Below, in pieces: positions 14,201-20,088 of a stretch of DNA of 20,088 bases (position 1 is the stretch's first letter; every line of letters starts with the position of its first letter). The notes beneath the pieces were generated by a model. That model was not told the DNA's origin and made no database searches. It worked only from the letters and a program-made list of their open reading frames with translations. The stretch lies in the NCBI GenBank assembly GCA_002346425.1, contig DDZS01000080.1, positions 1 through 20,088 of the forward strand. Reading direction: 5' to 3'. The position numbers and the translations under genes are program-made. Source of the stretch: Alphaproteobacteria bacterium UBA3002 (GTDB lineage: Bacteria > Pseudomonadota > Alphaproteobacteria > Rickettsiales > UBA3002).

Positions 14201-15377
14201 GCGAACCGTCGAATCCCTCCAGCGGGTCAGCGACAAAATCGCGGATATCACTGCCAATGCTACTAATGACATCGTATATCTGTTTGCTAAACATAACGGC
14301 GCTGTAAAAAACGCCCTTGAAGGTGGCGTGAACAGATGCCCCGAATTTAGCAATTTCGCCGCCCAAAAGTAAGGCGGTGGCGTGCAGTTCGTCAAAATAT
14401 TCTATGATAGAGAATATTGCCCCGGCAATCAGAGCTACCGGGAATACGGTCGCCATTATGCCCCCGAGTGTGGACATAGTACCGGCTAACGTTAAGCTGG
14501 CTACATTTGCGGCAACCGCGCCTGCAACATATCTGGTTGCCAATGCACCGCCCGTTGCAATAGCCGCCGTGGCCAGAGTGTCGAAGTTTTCGGCCAAGCC
14601 ATCCATTAAGCCCGCTAAACCAGTGACGCCGCTTTCCAATAGGTCGCTCTCACTTGCCACGCGAGCGAATGCGTTGCCAATGCGTGTCCACGAGCGCTCA
14701 ATGGTGGGCGGTATAGCAAAGGACTTAACTGTGTCTTCAGAAGCAATGATAGCGCCAAGCATGCTTTGTGTGGCTAATCTTCCTTCCTCAGCGAATTTCT
14801 TTAAGTCGCTTGCGGCTTTACCACCAAGCTGCTCAGCAATAACACGCGCTAGTAGTGGCGCGCCTTCGATTAGCGAATTAATTTCCTGTGCCGCATTTGC
14901 GAAGTTCCCAGCCAAGCCTTGCGTTAACTGCGTCATAATTTGGCCGGATGCTTGCGCCGATGCGCCAGAAGCTGCAAAACCACGTGACAAGATTTCTGTC
15001 ACCTTCGTTAAATCCGTTGTATATCGGATCGAATCTGGCAAAGACGTGTTTAAACGTACGAAGTTGGCAGTTAGGTCGCCTACAGCGTCGCCATTTCTTT
15101 GCGCTATTGCATAAAGCGAGTCGAATTTCGCATTGAAGTCGGAAGCGCCGCGCGTCACGTTACGCAACTGCGTTTCCATTACTGTAATGCTGTCCGTAAA
15201 ACGGATTAGCTCACGCGCACCAAACGCTCCGGCCAGACCCACCACCGTACGGCGCAATACATCGGTAGCTCGATTCGCCCGATCCGCAGAGTTGCCAACG
15301 TCATCAAGGGTGCGTTTAATAACGCGGCCACCTTCGGGACGGCCCTCAATGCCTATGACAATCTCTACATCGGTCAT
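11244..15377 (-). CDS. Tape measure protein
   Basis: At 1377 aa this is by far the longest gene, as expected of the protein that sets siphophage tail length. Residues 20-110 match the tape-measure N-terminal domain (GVIKRTLDDVGNSADR-like start, then LVGLAGAFGARELIRF-like helix and TQLRNVTRGASDFNA). A long hydrophobic stretch at about 268-328 is the membrane-active part. Coiled coil appears around 450-570, a Gly/Ser-rich section near 640-760, and Gln-rich helices after about 1000. The C-terminus has the usual ANGGLVTGGYGGIDD and TANEFVMKRDAVEAIG motif. ATG 15377 abuts the GT stop directly. The frame is intact; a tail of roughly 200 nm would follow from the usual 1.5 Å per residue. Confidence 0.95.
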   Translation of the reverse strand: MTDVEIVIGIEGRPEGGRVIKRTLDDVGNSADRANRATDVLRRTVVGLAGAFGARELIRFTDSITVMETQLRNVTRGASDFNAKFDSLYAIAQRNGDAVGDLTANFVRLNTSLPDSIRYTTDLTKVTEILSRGFAASGASAQASGQIMTQLTQGLAGNFANAAQEINSLIEGAPLLARVIAEQLGGKAASDLKKFAEEGRLATQSMLGAIIASEDTVKSFAIPPTIERSWTRIGNAFARVASESDLLESGVTGLAGLMDGLAENFDTLATAAIATGGALATRYVAGAVAANVASLTLAGTMSTLGGIMATVFPVALIAGAIFSIIEYFDELHATALLLGGEIAKFGASVHATFKGVFYSAVMFSKQIYDVISSIGSDIRDFVADPLEGFDGSRTSAAISEAVSGSFTNAFKEAQEEAQKFGWKVDDYVNDTIISIKKNAEEARAAKEELLNPPPAENGGGLSKELQKLAESQAKWSQELGISIEQASRLYEASILSEEAYRRTATAIEIENTLRQQGYRIGSEVYNQRKRELEQLKELESQTDDNLEAWQKEQQLREEYARTLEQPFINLVDNVQREFADMIAEWDFSMSSMVDLAKRAAAEVVAALTMRAGIELVLGTGSGAGTIGSLIGSSGNDTLSGSTGGLSNLSTLGKLLSDAPSMSQLLSGNIGGSSALNEFGADYLGTSLSGKGGFTNASLSGTALSAGVGAVAASLLGLSSGNFAVDTGASLAGAYGGGALATQLGFGSFAGPAGVIGSLALTALGGSLFGNKSRPHPAAGAATDSFTANGIGNYTTGFKHLSKEDAEQFASSFNTYFGTLSQSAGIDLSILNDAIKNAGPGAFAFSGGVDDGTGYLSLGTGDKTKYRAEVTFDPEDETAFNTALGEFSKIVLMRVADLGGEVNGTLLGVLDRIKTEGRSVEEVMQDIAFASAFDTLGQFPQEMSQVEASVATLRDTFNEAAETAERLGLSVEKVREFEETRMQQLQSGYVQGIAQSILQSQSPATLQQMQEQQRYQQQLRDLKELGATQEQMQMAELLHQINLQTILEQNSTLQTAALDTEQERLRVANDTAARFSRAGSSLQSILFDLTNGQYSPLHPTQNLDQMRETVRALGQRAGVGDIEAAEELASLIPKFVQLSGEVNGFNATFEADRAMAESLTRQAIGVAERQTQLQTQIASAAQEQIDVLRTGFNALETALQKLGGGLTTEDIVNAANGLSGLSDPQAWATKWGRNNGYLGANETATGGLLTTRINAAGGTDWARYAEEAKAAGYANGGLVTGGYGGIDDISARLTANEFVMKRDAVEAIGVPHLNYMNQTGSMPSNDNAVSSKLDAVIAALHALGRTLEDSGNLSLEVQEQIRAALSDIADNGALANIA

Positions 15378-15677
15378 TTATGGCTTTCCCTTCTTCTCGA
15401 AAACACGCTCTTCGGATTCGAGCGCGCGTATATGATGCTCTAAAACGGCCACATCATCGGGAAGGGTAAGGCCGTGAAATATTGCCCATCTGTGAATACT
15501 GCTCCAAGGAATGAGGCCAATGGCCATCCCTATAGGGCGGTCGCTTTTTAATTCACGATAGGCAGTAAGATAAATGTCCAAACCCGGCAAAAGAGTAGGG
15601 CGCTCGGATAAAGCCTTGGGCATTACGCCCATCGCCATGACGGCTTCTAGGTCTTTGATCTTTGCGCCCCACTCCAA
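15378..15677 (-). CDS. Tail assembly chaperone T part, made as a -1 frameshift extension (GT)
   Basis: This frame encodes 99 residues from TTG 15677, but it is open upstream to the slippery site in gene G, and the TTG has no good ribosome site. I read it as the T extension of a G-T fusion, as in lambda. After A_AAA_AAC the -1 frame adds eight residues (LCEVLVWQ) and then this segment, giving a product of about 243 aa. The peptide is helical (IKDLEAVMAMG and LTAYRELKSDRP) with a C-terminal charged helix. It is followed immediately by the tape measure start, the standard position. GT-type chaperones bind tape measure protein while the tail tube polymerises. Confidence 0.82.
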   Translation of the reverse strand: MEWGAKIKDLEAVMAMGVMPKALSERPTLLPGLDIYLTAYRELKSDRPIGMAIGLIPWSSIHRWAIFHGLTLPDDVAVLEHHIRALESEERVFEKKGKP

Positions 15678-15685
15678 TTGCCAGA

Positions 15686-16108
15686 CTAGGACTTCGCAGA
15701 GTTTTTTGCTTCTTGCTCCTGCGCTTCTTTACGGAAAGTATCGATACTCATTGCATTCGCCCGAATATCGGCAAAGAGATCGGGCAGGTCGGTCAGTAGC
15801 TTAATCGCATTGGCCTCATTAAACGGTAGCTTTTTGCCATCACGCCCCTTGACCCCAGACCATCCTATAATCACGCTCTTTGCGTAAATCTCCGCCATTA
15901 ATCGATCGTCTGTTTCTTTATCCAAGGTCTTGTTCTGGATTGCATGACGGTGCGGTTTTAGCACTGCGTCCATTACCGTATAAAATTTACGGTTACCGCC
16001 GCCTGCGCGGTGGATGGTAATAGAACCCGCATCGCCGTAATCTAGTGTCACGCCGCTGCCTTTTTCTAAGTCTTGGTCGGTTCCGAATGTATCGTAAAGA
16101 GTAGTCAT
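15686..16108 (-). CDS. Tail assembly chaperone (lambda G-like)
   Basis: This 140-aa protein lies between the tail tube and tape measure genes, the position of lambda G. It has an N-terminal beta-containing part (VTLDYGDAGSITIHRAGGG) and a helical remainder (ETDDRLMAEIYAKSVIIGW, then NEANAIKLLTDLPDLFADI). ATG 16108 is preceded by GAGG at six bases. A longer frame from 16306 overlaps the tail tube gene and has no support. Near its 3' end a perfect slippery heptamer allows a minority of ribosomes to make GT. A 10-bp RNA hairpin lies just upstream of its ribosome site and may lower its translation relative to the tail tube protein. Confidence 0.82.
   Translation of the reverse strand: MTTLYDTFGTDQDLEKGSGVTLDYGDAGSITIHRAGGGNRKFYTVMDAVLKPHRHAIQNKTLDKETDDRLMAEIYAKSVIIGWSGVKGRDGKKLPFNEANAIKLLTDLPDLFADIRANAMSIDTFRKEAQEQEAKNSAKS
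15701..15707 (-). promoter_or_regulatory. Programmed -1 frameshift slippery site A_AAA_AAC
   Basis: On the minus strand the heptamer A AAA AAC falls exactly in the X_XXY_YYZ phase of gene G (GCA AAA AAC). It lies five codons before the G stop at 15688-15686. Shifting back by one at this point enters the open T frame with no stop in between. Confidence 0.85.
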
Positions 16109-16128
16109 AATATCCTCATCAGGTTGGT

Positions 16129-16160
16129 GGTGGACTGGCACCCGATGAAACCAGCCCACC
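16129..16160 (-). promoter_or_regulatory. 10-bp hairpin between tail tube and G genes
   Basis: On the minus strand GGTGGGCTGG (16160-16151) pairs with CCAGTCCACC (16138-16129), including one G-U, around a 12-nt loop. On the plus strand the same position is an A-C mismatch, so it is an RNA element of the late transcript. It lies 20 bases before the G start codon and lacks a T-run. It may affect translation or transcript processing. Confidence 0.6.
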
Positions 16161-16193
16161 ATAAAACAACCGCCACCGGGTGCGGTATCTGGC

Positions 16194-17123
16194 TTAAGCG
16201 GCTGGTACGCGCTCGATTTCAATAGTCGCCCCGATTCCTGCGTCGTAAAGACCTTGGAAGGGCAGAGTAATGACAATATCCTGATCGTTGCCAGATGCGG
16301 GAACATCGGCGTCGCTGAACTTCAGCTTAGGAATATTGAAGATGTATTGAAGCTCATCCTCGCCACCAAGGGTAAAGGTCAGGTCTGCAGCTGTGCCATT
16401 AAGGAATAGGTCGTATGCTTCCTTGTTTTCAAAATACAGCGTTGCTGTGCCAGTAACGACGCAGCGGCCCTTACCAATACCCACGGCGTTGACAGAGCCA
16501 AGCGCGCGTTGCTGGCGCATATTGTTAGCAATTTGCAGCTCAATGCGCGTAACCTTCGGGCTAGTCACACCCGTAATCGCGAGGTCTGCGAAATCGAAGC
16601 CCGCGCTCATTACCTCATTTGTGGGCGCATCGGCATAAGTGGCACCAGTGATAGGGGCGTCATCTGAACTGCCACCTAGACCGGTAAAGCTTAGTGATCC
16701 TGTCGCCAGACCGCCAGCCTCAAGGCGTATCGATAGGGTGCCCGCTTCCATGCCGGTATAGCGCAGATAAGTGTCCGTCGCGCCTTGCTCGTAGGTTTTC
16801 TCAAAAGTATGCGTATATTTCGCGGTGCCATTGATAACCTTATTTGTAGCCCATGCACCACACAAGGCAGCCTCGAAGAAGTCGTCAAAGGCTTCATACG
16901 ATAGCTCGAAATTGAAGCCGCCACTTGCGCCGCCCGCTGTTTGGGTCAAATCGGTTACATTGCGATCCGGGCGCATTTCGTTGCTAGTGGTGTTTTGGCG
17001 ATCATGCTTGAATGATTCGCCAGTATAACGCAGCTCCTTAAACGCTGGTGTCGCCGGAGTAACGCCGGGCGTAGCTTCGCGAATATAGGCTACGCGGGTT
17101 TGTGAGGATTCCGCAATGGTCAT
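16194..17123 (-). CDS. Major tail tube protein
   Basis: This 309-aa protein is a siphophage tail tube subunit of the Phage_tube_2-like type. It starts with TRVAYIREATPGVTP, followed by LRYTGESFKHDRQNTTSNE and a DRNVTDLTQTAGGASGGF block. Both are typical of this family. The rest is beta-rich with Gly/Thr turns and a conserved-looking C-terminal strand set (TFTLGGEDELQYIFNIPKLK, 20 residues). ATG 17123 has GGAG at seven bases; starting at 17162 would add 13 residues encoded across the terminator tail with no ribosome site. An intrinsic terminator lies just upstream and hairpins lie downstream, so its transcript may be separately tuned. Confidence 0.88.
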   Translation of the reverse strand: MTIAESSQTRVAYIREATPGVTPATPAFKELRYTGESFKHDRQNTTSNEMRPDRNVTDLTQTAGGASGGFNFELSYEAFDDFFEAALCGAWATNKVINGTAKYTHTFEKTYEQGATDTYLRYTGMEAGTLSIRLEAGGLATGSLSFTGLGGSSDDAPITGATYADAPTNEVMSAGFDFADLAITGVTSPKVTRIELQIANNMRQQRALGSVNAVGIGKGRCVVTGTATLYFENKEAYDLFLNGTAADLTFTLGGEDELQYIFNIPKLKFSDADVPASGNDQDIVITLPFQGLYDAGIGATIEIERVPAA

Positions 17124-17148
17124 AGTGTTCTCCTTTTCTGGAACAAAT

Positions 17149-17170
17149 AAAAAACCCCGCAAAAGCGGGG
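17149..17170 (-). terminator. Intrinsic terminator just upstream of the tail tube gene
   Basis: On the minus strand CCCCGC (17170-17165) pairs with GCGGGG (17160-17155) around TTTT, and TTTTTT follows (17154-17149). It stands after the tail-terminator gene and only 26 bases before the tail tube ATG. Late transcription must read through it, or a promoter must lie within the short gap. Confidence 0.85.
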
Positions 17171-17194
17171 CGTGTTGCTAAATTCGGGTAATCC

Positions 17195-17599
17195 TTATGC
17201 CGCTATGTCGTATTCGTATTCGGCGGTCACATTCCATTGATACCAGCCGTTGCCATCGGGGCCGATATCGCGGGCGTTGACGTTGGTAAAACGAAACCCC
17301 GCTAACCTGTTAGGCGGTATAAATGCGCTTGCTGCCAAATCCGCCTTAGCCCTTGCGTCGGTGCTGCCTTTGTTTTCTGGCTGGAATATCTGTATCGTTA
17401 CGATTCCCTTGCGCCGGTAGGCATTATTACCGGGATTCCCCGCGCTTGCCTGATAGCCCATGGTATTTTTCATACTAAAGCGAACCCATGTTCCGGCAGG
17501 AGTGGAGAAACGAAAATCGGGCCACGCTATGGGTGTGGTATTATTCCACTTACTGGCAAAGTAAGCGCGCACCGCTGCTTCTGCGTCTTTAAAGCTCAT
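17195..17599 (-). CDS. Tail terminator-like protein (DUF4128-like)
   Basis: This 134-aa protein sits between the gp10-like and tail tube genes, where siphophages encode the protein that stops tail tube growth and forms the neck-facing end. Features include a helical start (FKDAEAAVRAYFASKW), then WPDFRFSTPAGTWVRF, a central strand pair (GIVTIQIFQPENKGS) and an end of alternating strands (WYQWNVTAEYEYDI). These fit the DUF4128/gpU-like fold. CGAGGT lies six bases before ATG 17599. Its start overlaps the previous gene by 11 bases. Assignment by family resemblance and order. Confidence 0.78.
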   Translation of the reverse strand: MSFKDAEAAVRAYFASKWNNTTPIAWPDFRFSTPAGTWVRFSMKNTMGYQASAGNPGNNAYRRKGIVTIQIFQPENKGSTDARAKADLAASAFIPPNRLAGFRFTNVNARDIGPDGNGWYQWNVTAEYEYDIAA

Positions 17600-18014
17600 C
17601 GCCGAACCTCGTTTTTGCTATTTGCTTTGCTTTCGCAACTCCGACCTGTGCCGCCGATTCGACAAAGCTTGCAGGTGCTTGCTTAGAATATCCGTCATTG
17701 AGTCTGCGAATATAAGGCAGGTTGTTGCTAATGTAGATTTTACTGCCGGGCTTAAATGCCTGAATGGCCTCCCGGGACTTTGACTCCGCCTCACGCTGTA
17801 ATGAAGCGCCACTCGTCTTATCTTCCGCATCATGAATTGTTGCAGGGACATCATTCATTCCTGCCCACCAGTTACCTTTGGCACGACCAGTATCAACCGG
17901 CGTATTTTTTACAACCTCGCCATAGACAGCAAGCGCAGATAACCTGACTACCTTACTTAGCTTCTTATCAATGCCGGCTTTGGCCAGATCAATCTGCTTT
18001 CGATAGTCACTCAT
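17589..18014 (-). CDS. HK97 gp10-like tail completion protein
   Basis: This 141-aa protein carries the characteristic VVKNTPVDTGRAKGNWWAG motif (about residues 34-52) of HK97 gp10-like proteins. Ile/Tyr/Asn-rich text follows (KIYISNNLPYIRRLNDGYSK), together with QAPASFVESA, which is the usual C-terminal region. These proteins join the head connector to the tail. ATG 18014 overlaps the previous stop as ATGA, consistent with the head-tail joining module. Confidence 0.88.
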   Translation of the reverse strand: MSDYRKQIDLAKAGIDKKLSKVVRLSALAVYGEVVKNTPVDTGRAKGNWWAGMNDVPATIHDAEDKTSGASLQREAESKSREAIQAFKPGSKIYISNNLPYIRRLNDGYSKQAPASFVESAAQVGVAKAKQIAKTRFGDEL

Positions 18015-18376
18015 CGCCTCACCTGAATCATGTAGAGCAGGGGCGTATCTCCCGGCTGCAGCACCTCAGTATTGATAATGATATAAGACTCATTGCCATC
18101 TGTAAGTGCGCCTTCTGGCAAGGGCAGGTCTTTCAATGAAGCGGCTGCAACTAAAACACGCTTATCGCTTCGGCGGATGATTTCTCCGTCAATGTCTTTC
18201 GTTGCAAAGCTGGTAAACACGCCCTTAACTTCTTTGCTATATGCTTCGCCCTCGGTGAAAGTGTCTGTTGCCGGGTCGTAAACATGCTCTTCGCTCATAT
18301 AGGAAAACGCAATTGCGCGGCCCTTGCTGGCAATCATGCGCAAAGCATTCTCGGCGGTCTTTTGATAATCGGTCAT
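18011..18376 (-). CDS. Neck / head closure protein
   Basis: This 121-aa protein lies between the connector and gp10-like genes. It starts with a helix (ENALRMIASKGRAIAF) followed by beta-rich text (EVKGVFTSFATKDIDG, KRVLVAAASL) and ends in LLYMIQVRR. Order, size and strand pattern match head closure (stopper) proteins of siphophages. The start and stop both overlap neighbours as ATGA. I cannot assign an exact family. Confidence 0.7.
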   Translation of the reverse strand: MTDYQKTAENALRMIASKGRAIAFSYMSEEHVYDPATDTFTEGEAYSKEVKGVFTSFATKDIDGEIIRRSDKRVLVAAASLKDLPLPEGALTDGNESYIIINTEVLQPGDTPLLYMIQVRR

Positions 18377-18864
18377 ACGCGTATTACTTTCCCATTACCC
18401 GGAACGCCCCAAGCCGCGCTGCTTGTTAAATATCCTGTGGCTAGCAATAAGCCATCGATCGCCGGGCGCGTATTGGTAGGCGCGGCATTATCCATAAATT
18501 CGGTTTCTATGACATCAACCTTTTCGCGCTTAATTGCCCGCCCTAGTGTCGGGTTAAGGTCCACGCCTTCGATTGCCTCAAGCGCTAGTAGGCAGGTCAC
18601 ACTTTTAATGGCCTTCGGTAGCAGGGCGTCTACGGTTCGCGGCCATTCTAACGCTTGATCGGCGTAAAGACGCTCGCCCTTCCAGCGGCGCCCATATGTC
18701 TGCTCTAAATAATCCGTTGCTTTTATCAATGCGGATTGCTTAGCAGAATCTTCGCCTATCCATGCAGCATTGCCGCGATCGGCATGGTAAGCGTCGGCCT
18801 CCGCAACAGACACGTAGCTATTCGCTTCCGCTAGTCCGGTCCCGTCTTCTGTCACGAAGGCCAT
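18373..18864 (-). CDS. Head-tail connector (adaptor), DnaT-like family
   Basis: This 163-aa protein begins with the TEDGTGLAEANSYVSVAEAD block and continues with YHADRG, LIKATDYLEQ, YGRRWKG and LEWPRT. This is the recognisable series of phage adaptor proteins annotated as DnaT-like ssDNA-binding in Pfam. That annotation name is historical; in phages the gene follows the capsid and contributes to the head-tail connector ring. Its stop overlaps the next start as ATGA, and five bases separate it from the upstream gene. Confidence 0.85.
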   Translation of the reverse strand: MAFVTEDGTGLAEANSYVSVAEADAYHADRGNAAWIGEDSAKQSALIKATDYLEQTYGRRWKGERLYADQALEWPRTVDALLPKAIKSVTCLLALEAIEGVDLNPTLGRAIKREKVDVIETEFMDNAAPTNTRPAIDGLLLATGYLTSSAAWGVPGNGKVIRV

Positions 18865-18869
18865 TTGTG

Positions 18870-19139
18870 CTACTCTTGGCCGCTTTCGGCTTCGGCTGCT
18901 TTCGCTTCCTCAACCAGCTTCATCAGCTTCTTTTCACCGATGTTGGCTGAAAAGCTTACGCCTTTTTCTTTCAGGTAAGCCTTGGCGGCCTCTGCATCGA
19001 AGCCATCGCCTTCTGCCTTTTCCACTGTGCCACGATTTGGATCAAAGCGTGCATCAATAATCTTGTATCCCTGCTCGCGTAGCTCTGCTTTGCGCTCCGG
19101 GGAAACCGGGTGTTCTTCGTATGCGATTTCTTTTTTCAT
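18870..19139 (-). CDS. Small head accessory protein, unknown function
   Basis: This 89-aa protein is highly charged (Lys/Glu-rich). A VSPERKAELREQGYKIIDAR part resembles small proteins found next to capsid genes in Mu-like and related prophages. A helical Lys/Glu/Ala-rich C-terminus follows (KKLMKLVEEAKAAEAE). GAGGTG precedes ATG 19139. The gene follows the capsid gene after an intrinsic terminator, so it should be made at a lower level. Function is not known. Confidence 0.75.
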   Translation of the reverse strand: MKKEIAYEEHPVSPERKAELREQGYKIIDARFDPNRGTVEKAEGDGFDAEAAKAYLKEKGVSFSANIGEKKLMKLVEEAKAAEAESGQE

Positions 19140-19154
19140 AATTCACCTCATGAG

Positions 19155-19179
19155 AAAAAAGAGGGGCTTTCACCCCTCT
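19155..19179 (-). terminator. Intrinsic terminator after the major capsid gene
   Basis: On the minus strand AGAGGGG (19179-19173) pairs with CCCCTCT (19166-19160) around a 6-nt loop, followed by TTTTT. It stands just after the capsid stop and 16 bases before the next ATG. A partial terminator here is a known way to keep capsid mRNA above downstream late mRNA. Confidence 0.88.
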
Positions 19180-19185
19180 CCAATG

Positions 19186-20088
19186 TTATTTGCTAGATAC
19201 TATGACGCCCGCTGTATCCTTATTGGATGTCACGATTTTATCCCAGTTAGCGCCCGTGGCGATTTCAGCCGTGGTCGGTGAACTTCCGCCATTCGCTTTA
19301 TCCCACGAGTACCCCTTCAGCCCTACGTTGTAGGTCCATTCGGCCTGGAAGGTGCGCTCAATGTTTTCTTTCCCGTTGGAAGTTTCAACATTTGAGAAGA
19401 AGTCGCCGTTATTTTCGACCAACGCAGCCCCTTCGACCAGACCCAGTGTTTTATAAGCATCGGTTCCTTCTTCGACACCATCAGCTTCAATCAAGTCTGG
19501 AGAATCGGTCACAATAAAGCGCCGGCCAAACCCATCTTGCGAAATATTGACGGTTCCGAACTGGAACAACTGTTGACCATTCGTCAGATTGCTGCCGTAA
19601 AGATCATGCATCGGCTTAGAATGCGTAATCCATGCGGCCAAGCTGGAAGCGTGGTCACCAAACAGGGCAGCGCCTTTTACCAGATCAGCAAGCTCTACGT
19701 TGCCATCCTCGGCATTGTATACCATGGAGTTATTCGCAATCGCGGCAACCAGCGCTTTGATAGCAATATTCACCTTATCTTGGATTTCAGCTTCCGCCAG
19801 CTGCACGCCGATAATCGTACCGGCCTCTTCCTGATTGCGCTGAATCCAAGCAAACTGTTGCGGCTCCCAACGAATCGGAGGCGTACCGGCTGCTACTTTG
19901 ACCGACACATTACGCAACTGCTCAATGTCTACTGGCGTTAAAGCACCAGAGCCATACGCATCCCGGCGGCGAACCAGATTCGGAATAAGCTTGAATGAAG
20001 CCTTTTCCGAAAAGTCGCCAACATTAGCTGCGGTTGTTAGAACCAACGCGCCAGCCGATGCGGTGTTAAAAAGTTGAACCTGCTGTTT
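19186..20088 (-). CDS. Major capsid protein (5' end beyond the window)
   Basis: The frame is open to the right edge, so at least 300 residues are visible and the N-terminus is missing. The TTG at 20046 is an internal codon rather than the start; residues before it (QQVQLFNTASAGAL) belong to the same protein. The protein has the layout of a widespread HK97-fold major capsid family: FKLIPNLVRRRDAYGSG, SVKVAAGTPPIRWEPQQFAW, LFGDHASSLAAWITHSKPMH and AEWTYNVGLKGYSWD, ending in an EIATGANWDK region. It forms the icosahedral shell. The order capsid, accessory, connector, neck is standard. Intact as far as seen. Confidence 0.92.
   Translation of the reverse strand, partial: KQQVQLFNTASAGALVLTTAANVGDFSEKASFKLIPNLVRRRDAYGSGALTPVDIEQLRNVSVKVAAGTPPIRWEPQQFAWIQRNQEEAGTIIGVQLAEAEIQDKVNIAIKALVAAIANNSMVYNAEDGNVELADLVKGAALFGDHASSLAAWITHSKPMHDLYGSNLTNGQQLFQFGTVNISQDGFGRRFIVTDSPDLIEADGVEEGTDAYKTLGLVEGAALVENNGDFFSNVETSNGKENIERTFQAEWTYNVGLKGYSWDKANGGSSPTTAEIATGANWDKIVTSNKDTAGVIVSSK

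Noticed and set aside
14377..15114. 245-aa ORF on the plus strand
   Set aside because: It lies entirely antisense to the tape measure gene, is Ala/Ser-rich as expected from the mirrored codon pattern and has no ribosome site or domain.
16161..16193. Terminator after the tail tube gene
   Set aside because: A short bulged GC stem followed by TTGTTTT is visible on the minus strand, but the stem is weak and the T-run broken, so I do not list it.
16109..16306. N-terminal extension of the G-like protein to 206 aa
   Set aside because: It would overlap the tail tube gene by over 100 bases with no ribosome site, whereas ATG 16108 has GAGG at the right distance.

Overview
The window joins a bacterial chromosome segment (1 to about 2915) to one end of an integrated, tailed, siphovirus-like prophage (about 2916 to the right edge). 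The host is probably an alphaproteobacterium. The EF-Tu C-terminus reads like that group's, and tuf followed by tRNA-Trp is the usual lead-in to secE-nusG-rplK. This is a family-level impression; the genus cannot be named.

Host part. It holds the last 65 codons of tuf with a strong terminator, then a two-gene operon of a DUF1800 protein and a Tat-exported DUF1501 protein. A short spacer with a 7-nt periodic repeat follows, then the first 43-44 nucleotides of a tRNA-Trp gene. The tRNA sequence stops just after the anticodon stem and gives way to AT-rich DNA. I read this as the prophage attachment junction, with the tRNA 3' half displaced to the far, unseen end.

Prophage edge (about 2916-3939). 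This kilobase has no recognisable gene family but much structure: a direct repeat, clustered palindromes, a plus-strand promoter candidate, a 43-codon ORF with a near-perfect Shine-Dalgarno and its own plus-strand terminator. A minus-strand promoter and terminator pair lies inside its leader. It resembles a moron-type cargo locus, possibly a type I toxin-antitoxin-like arrangement.

Prophage late genes (20088 down to 3940, all minus strand). In transcription order they are: major capsid protein (5' end off the window), a terminator, a head accessory protein, head-tail connector, neck protein, gp10-like tail completion protein and tail terminator. Then come a second terminator, the tail tube protein, tail chaperone G with a canonical A_AAA_AAC slippery site producing GT, the tape measure (1377 aa), two tail-tip proteins, a tail fibre-like protein and an unrecognised 440-aa tail-region protein. 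The lysis end carries a small membrane protein, a CheY-like receiver protein, a coiled-coil plus TM protein (holin candidate), a SAR-type GH24 endolysin, a zinc-ribbon protein, Rz and an overlapping Rz1. Many junctions are ATGA overlaps, so the block is a tightly coupled late operon.

The most unusual points are the full-signature response-regulator receiver translationally coupled into the lysis module, the tRNA-Trp cut on the late-gene side, and the small bidirectional locus at the prophage edge. Integrase, repressor, replication, terminase and portal genes would lie beyond the right edge.
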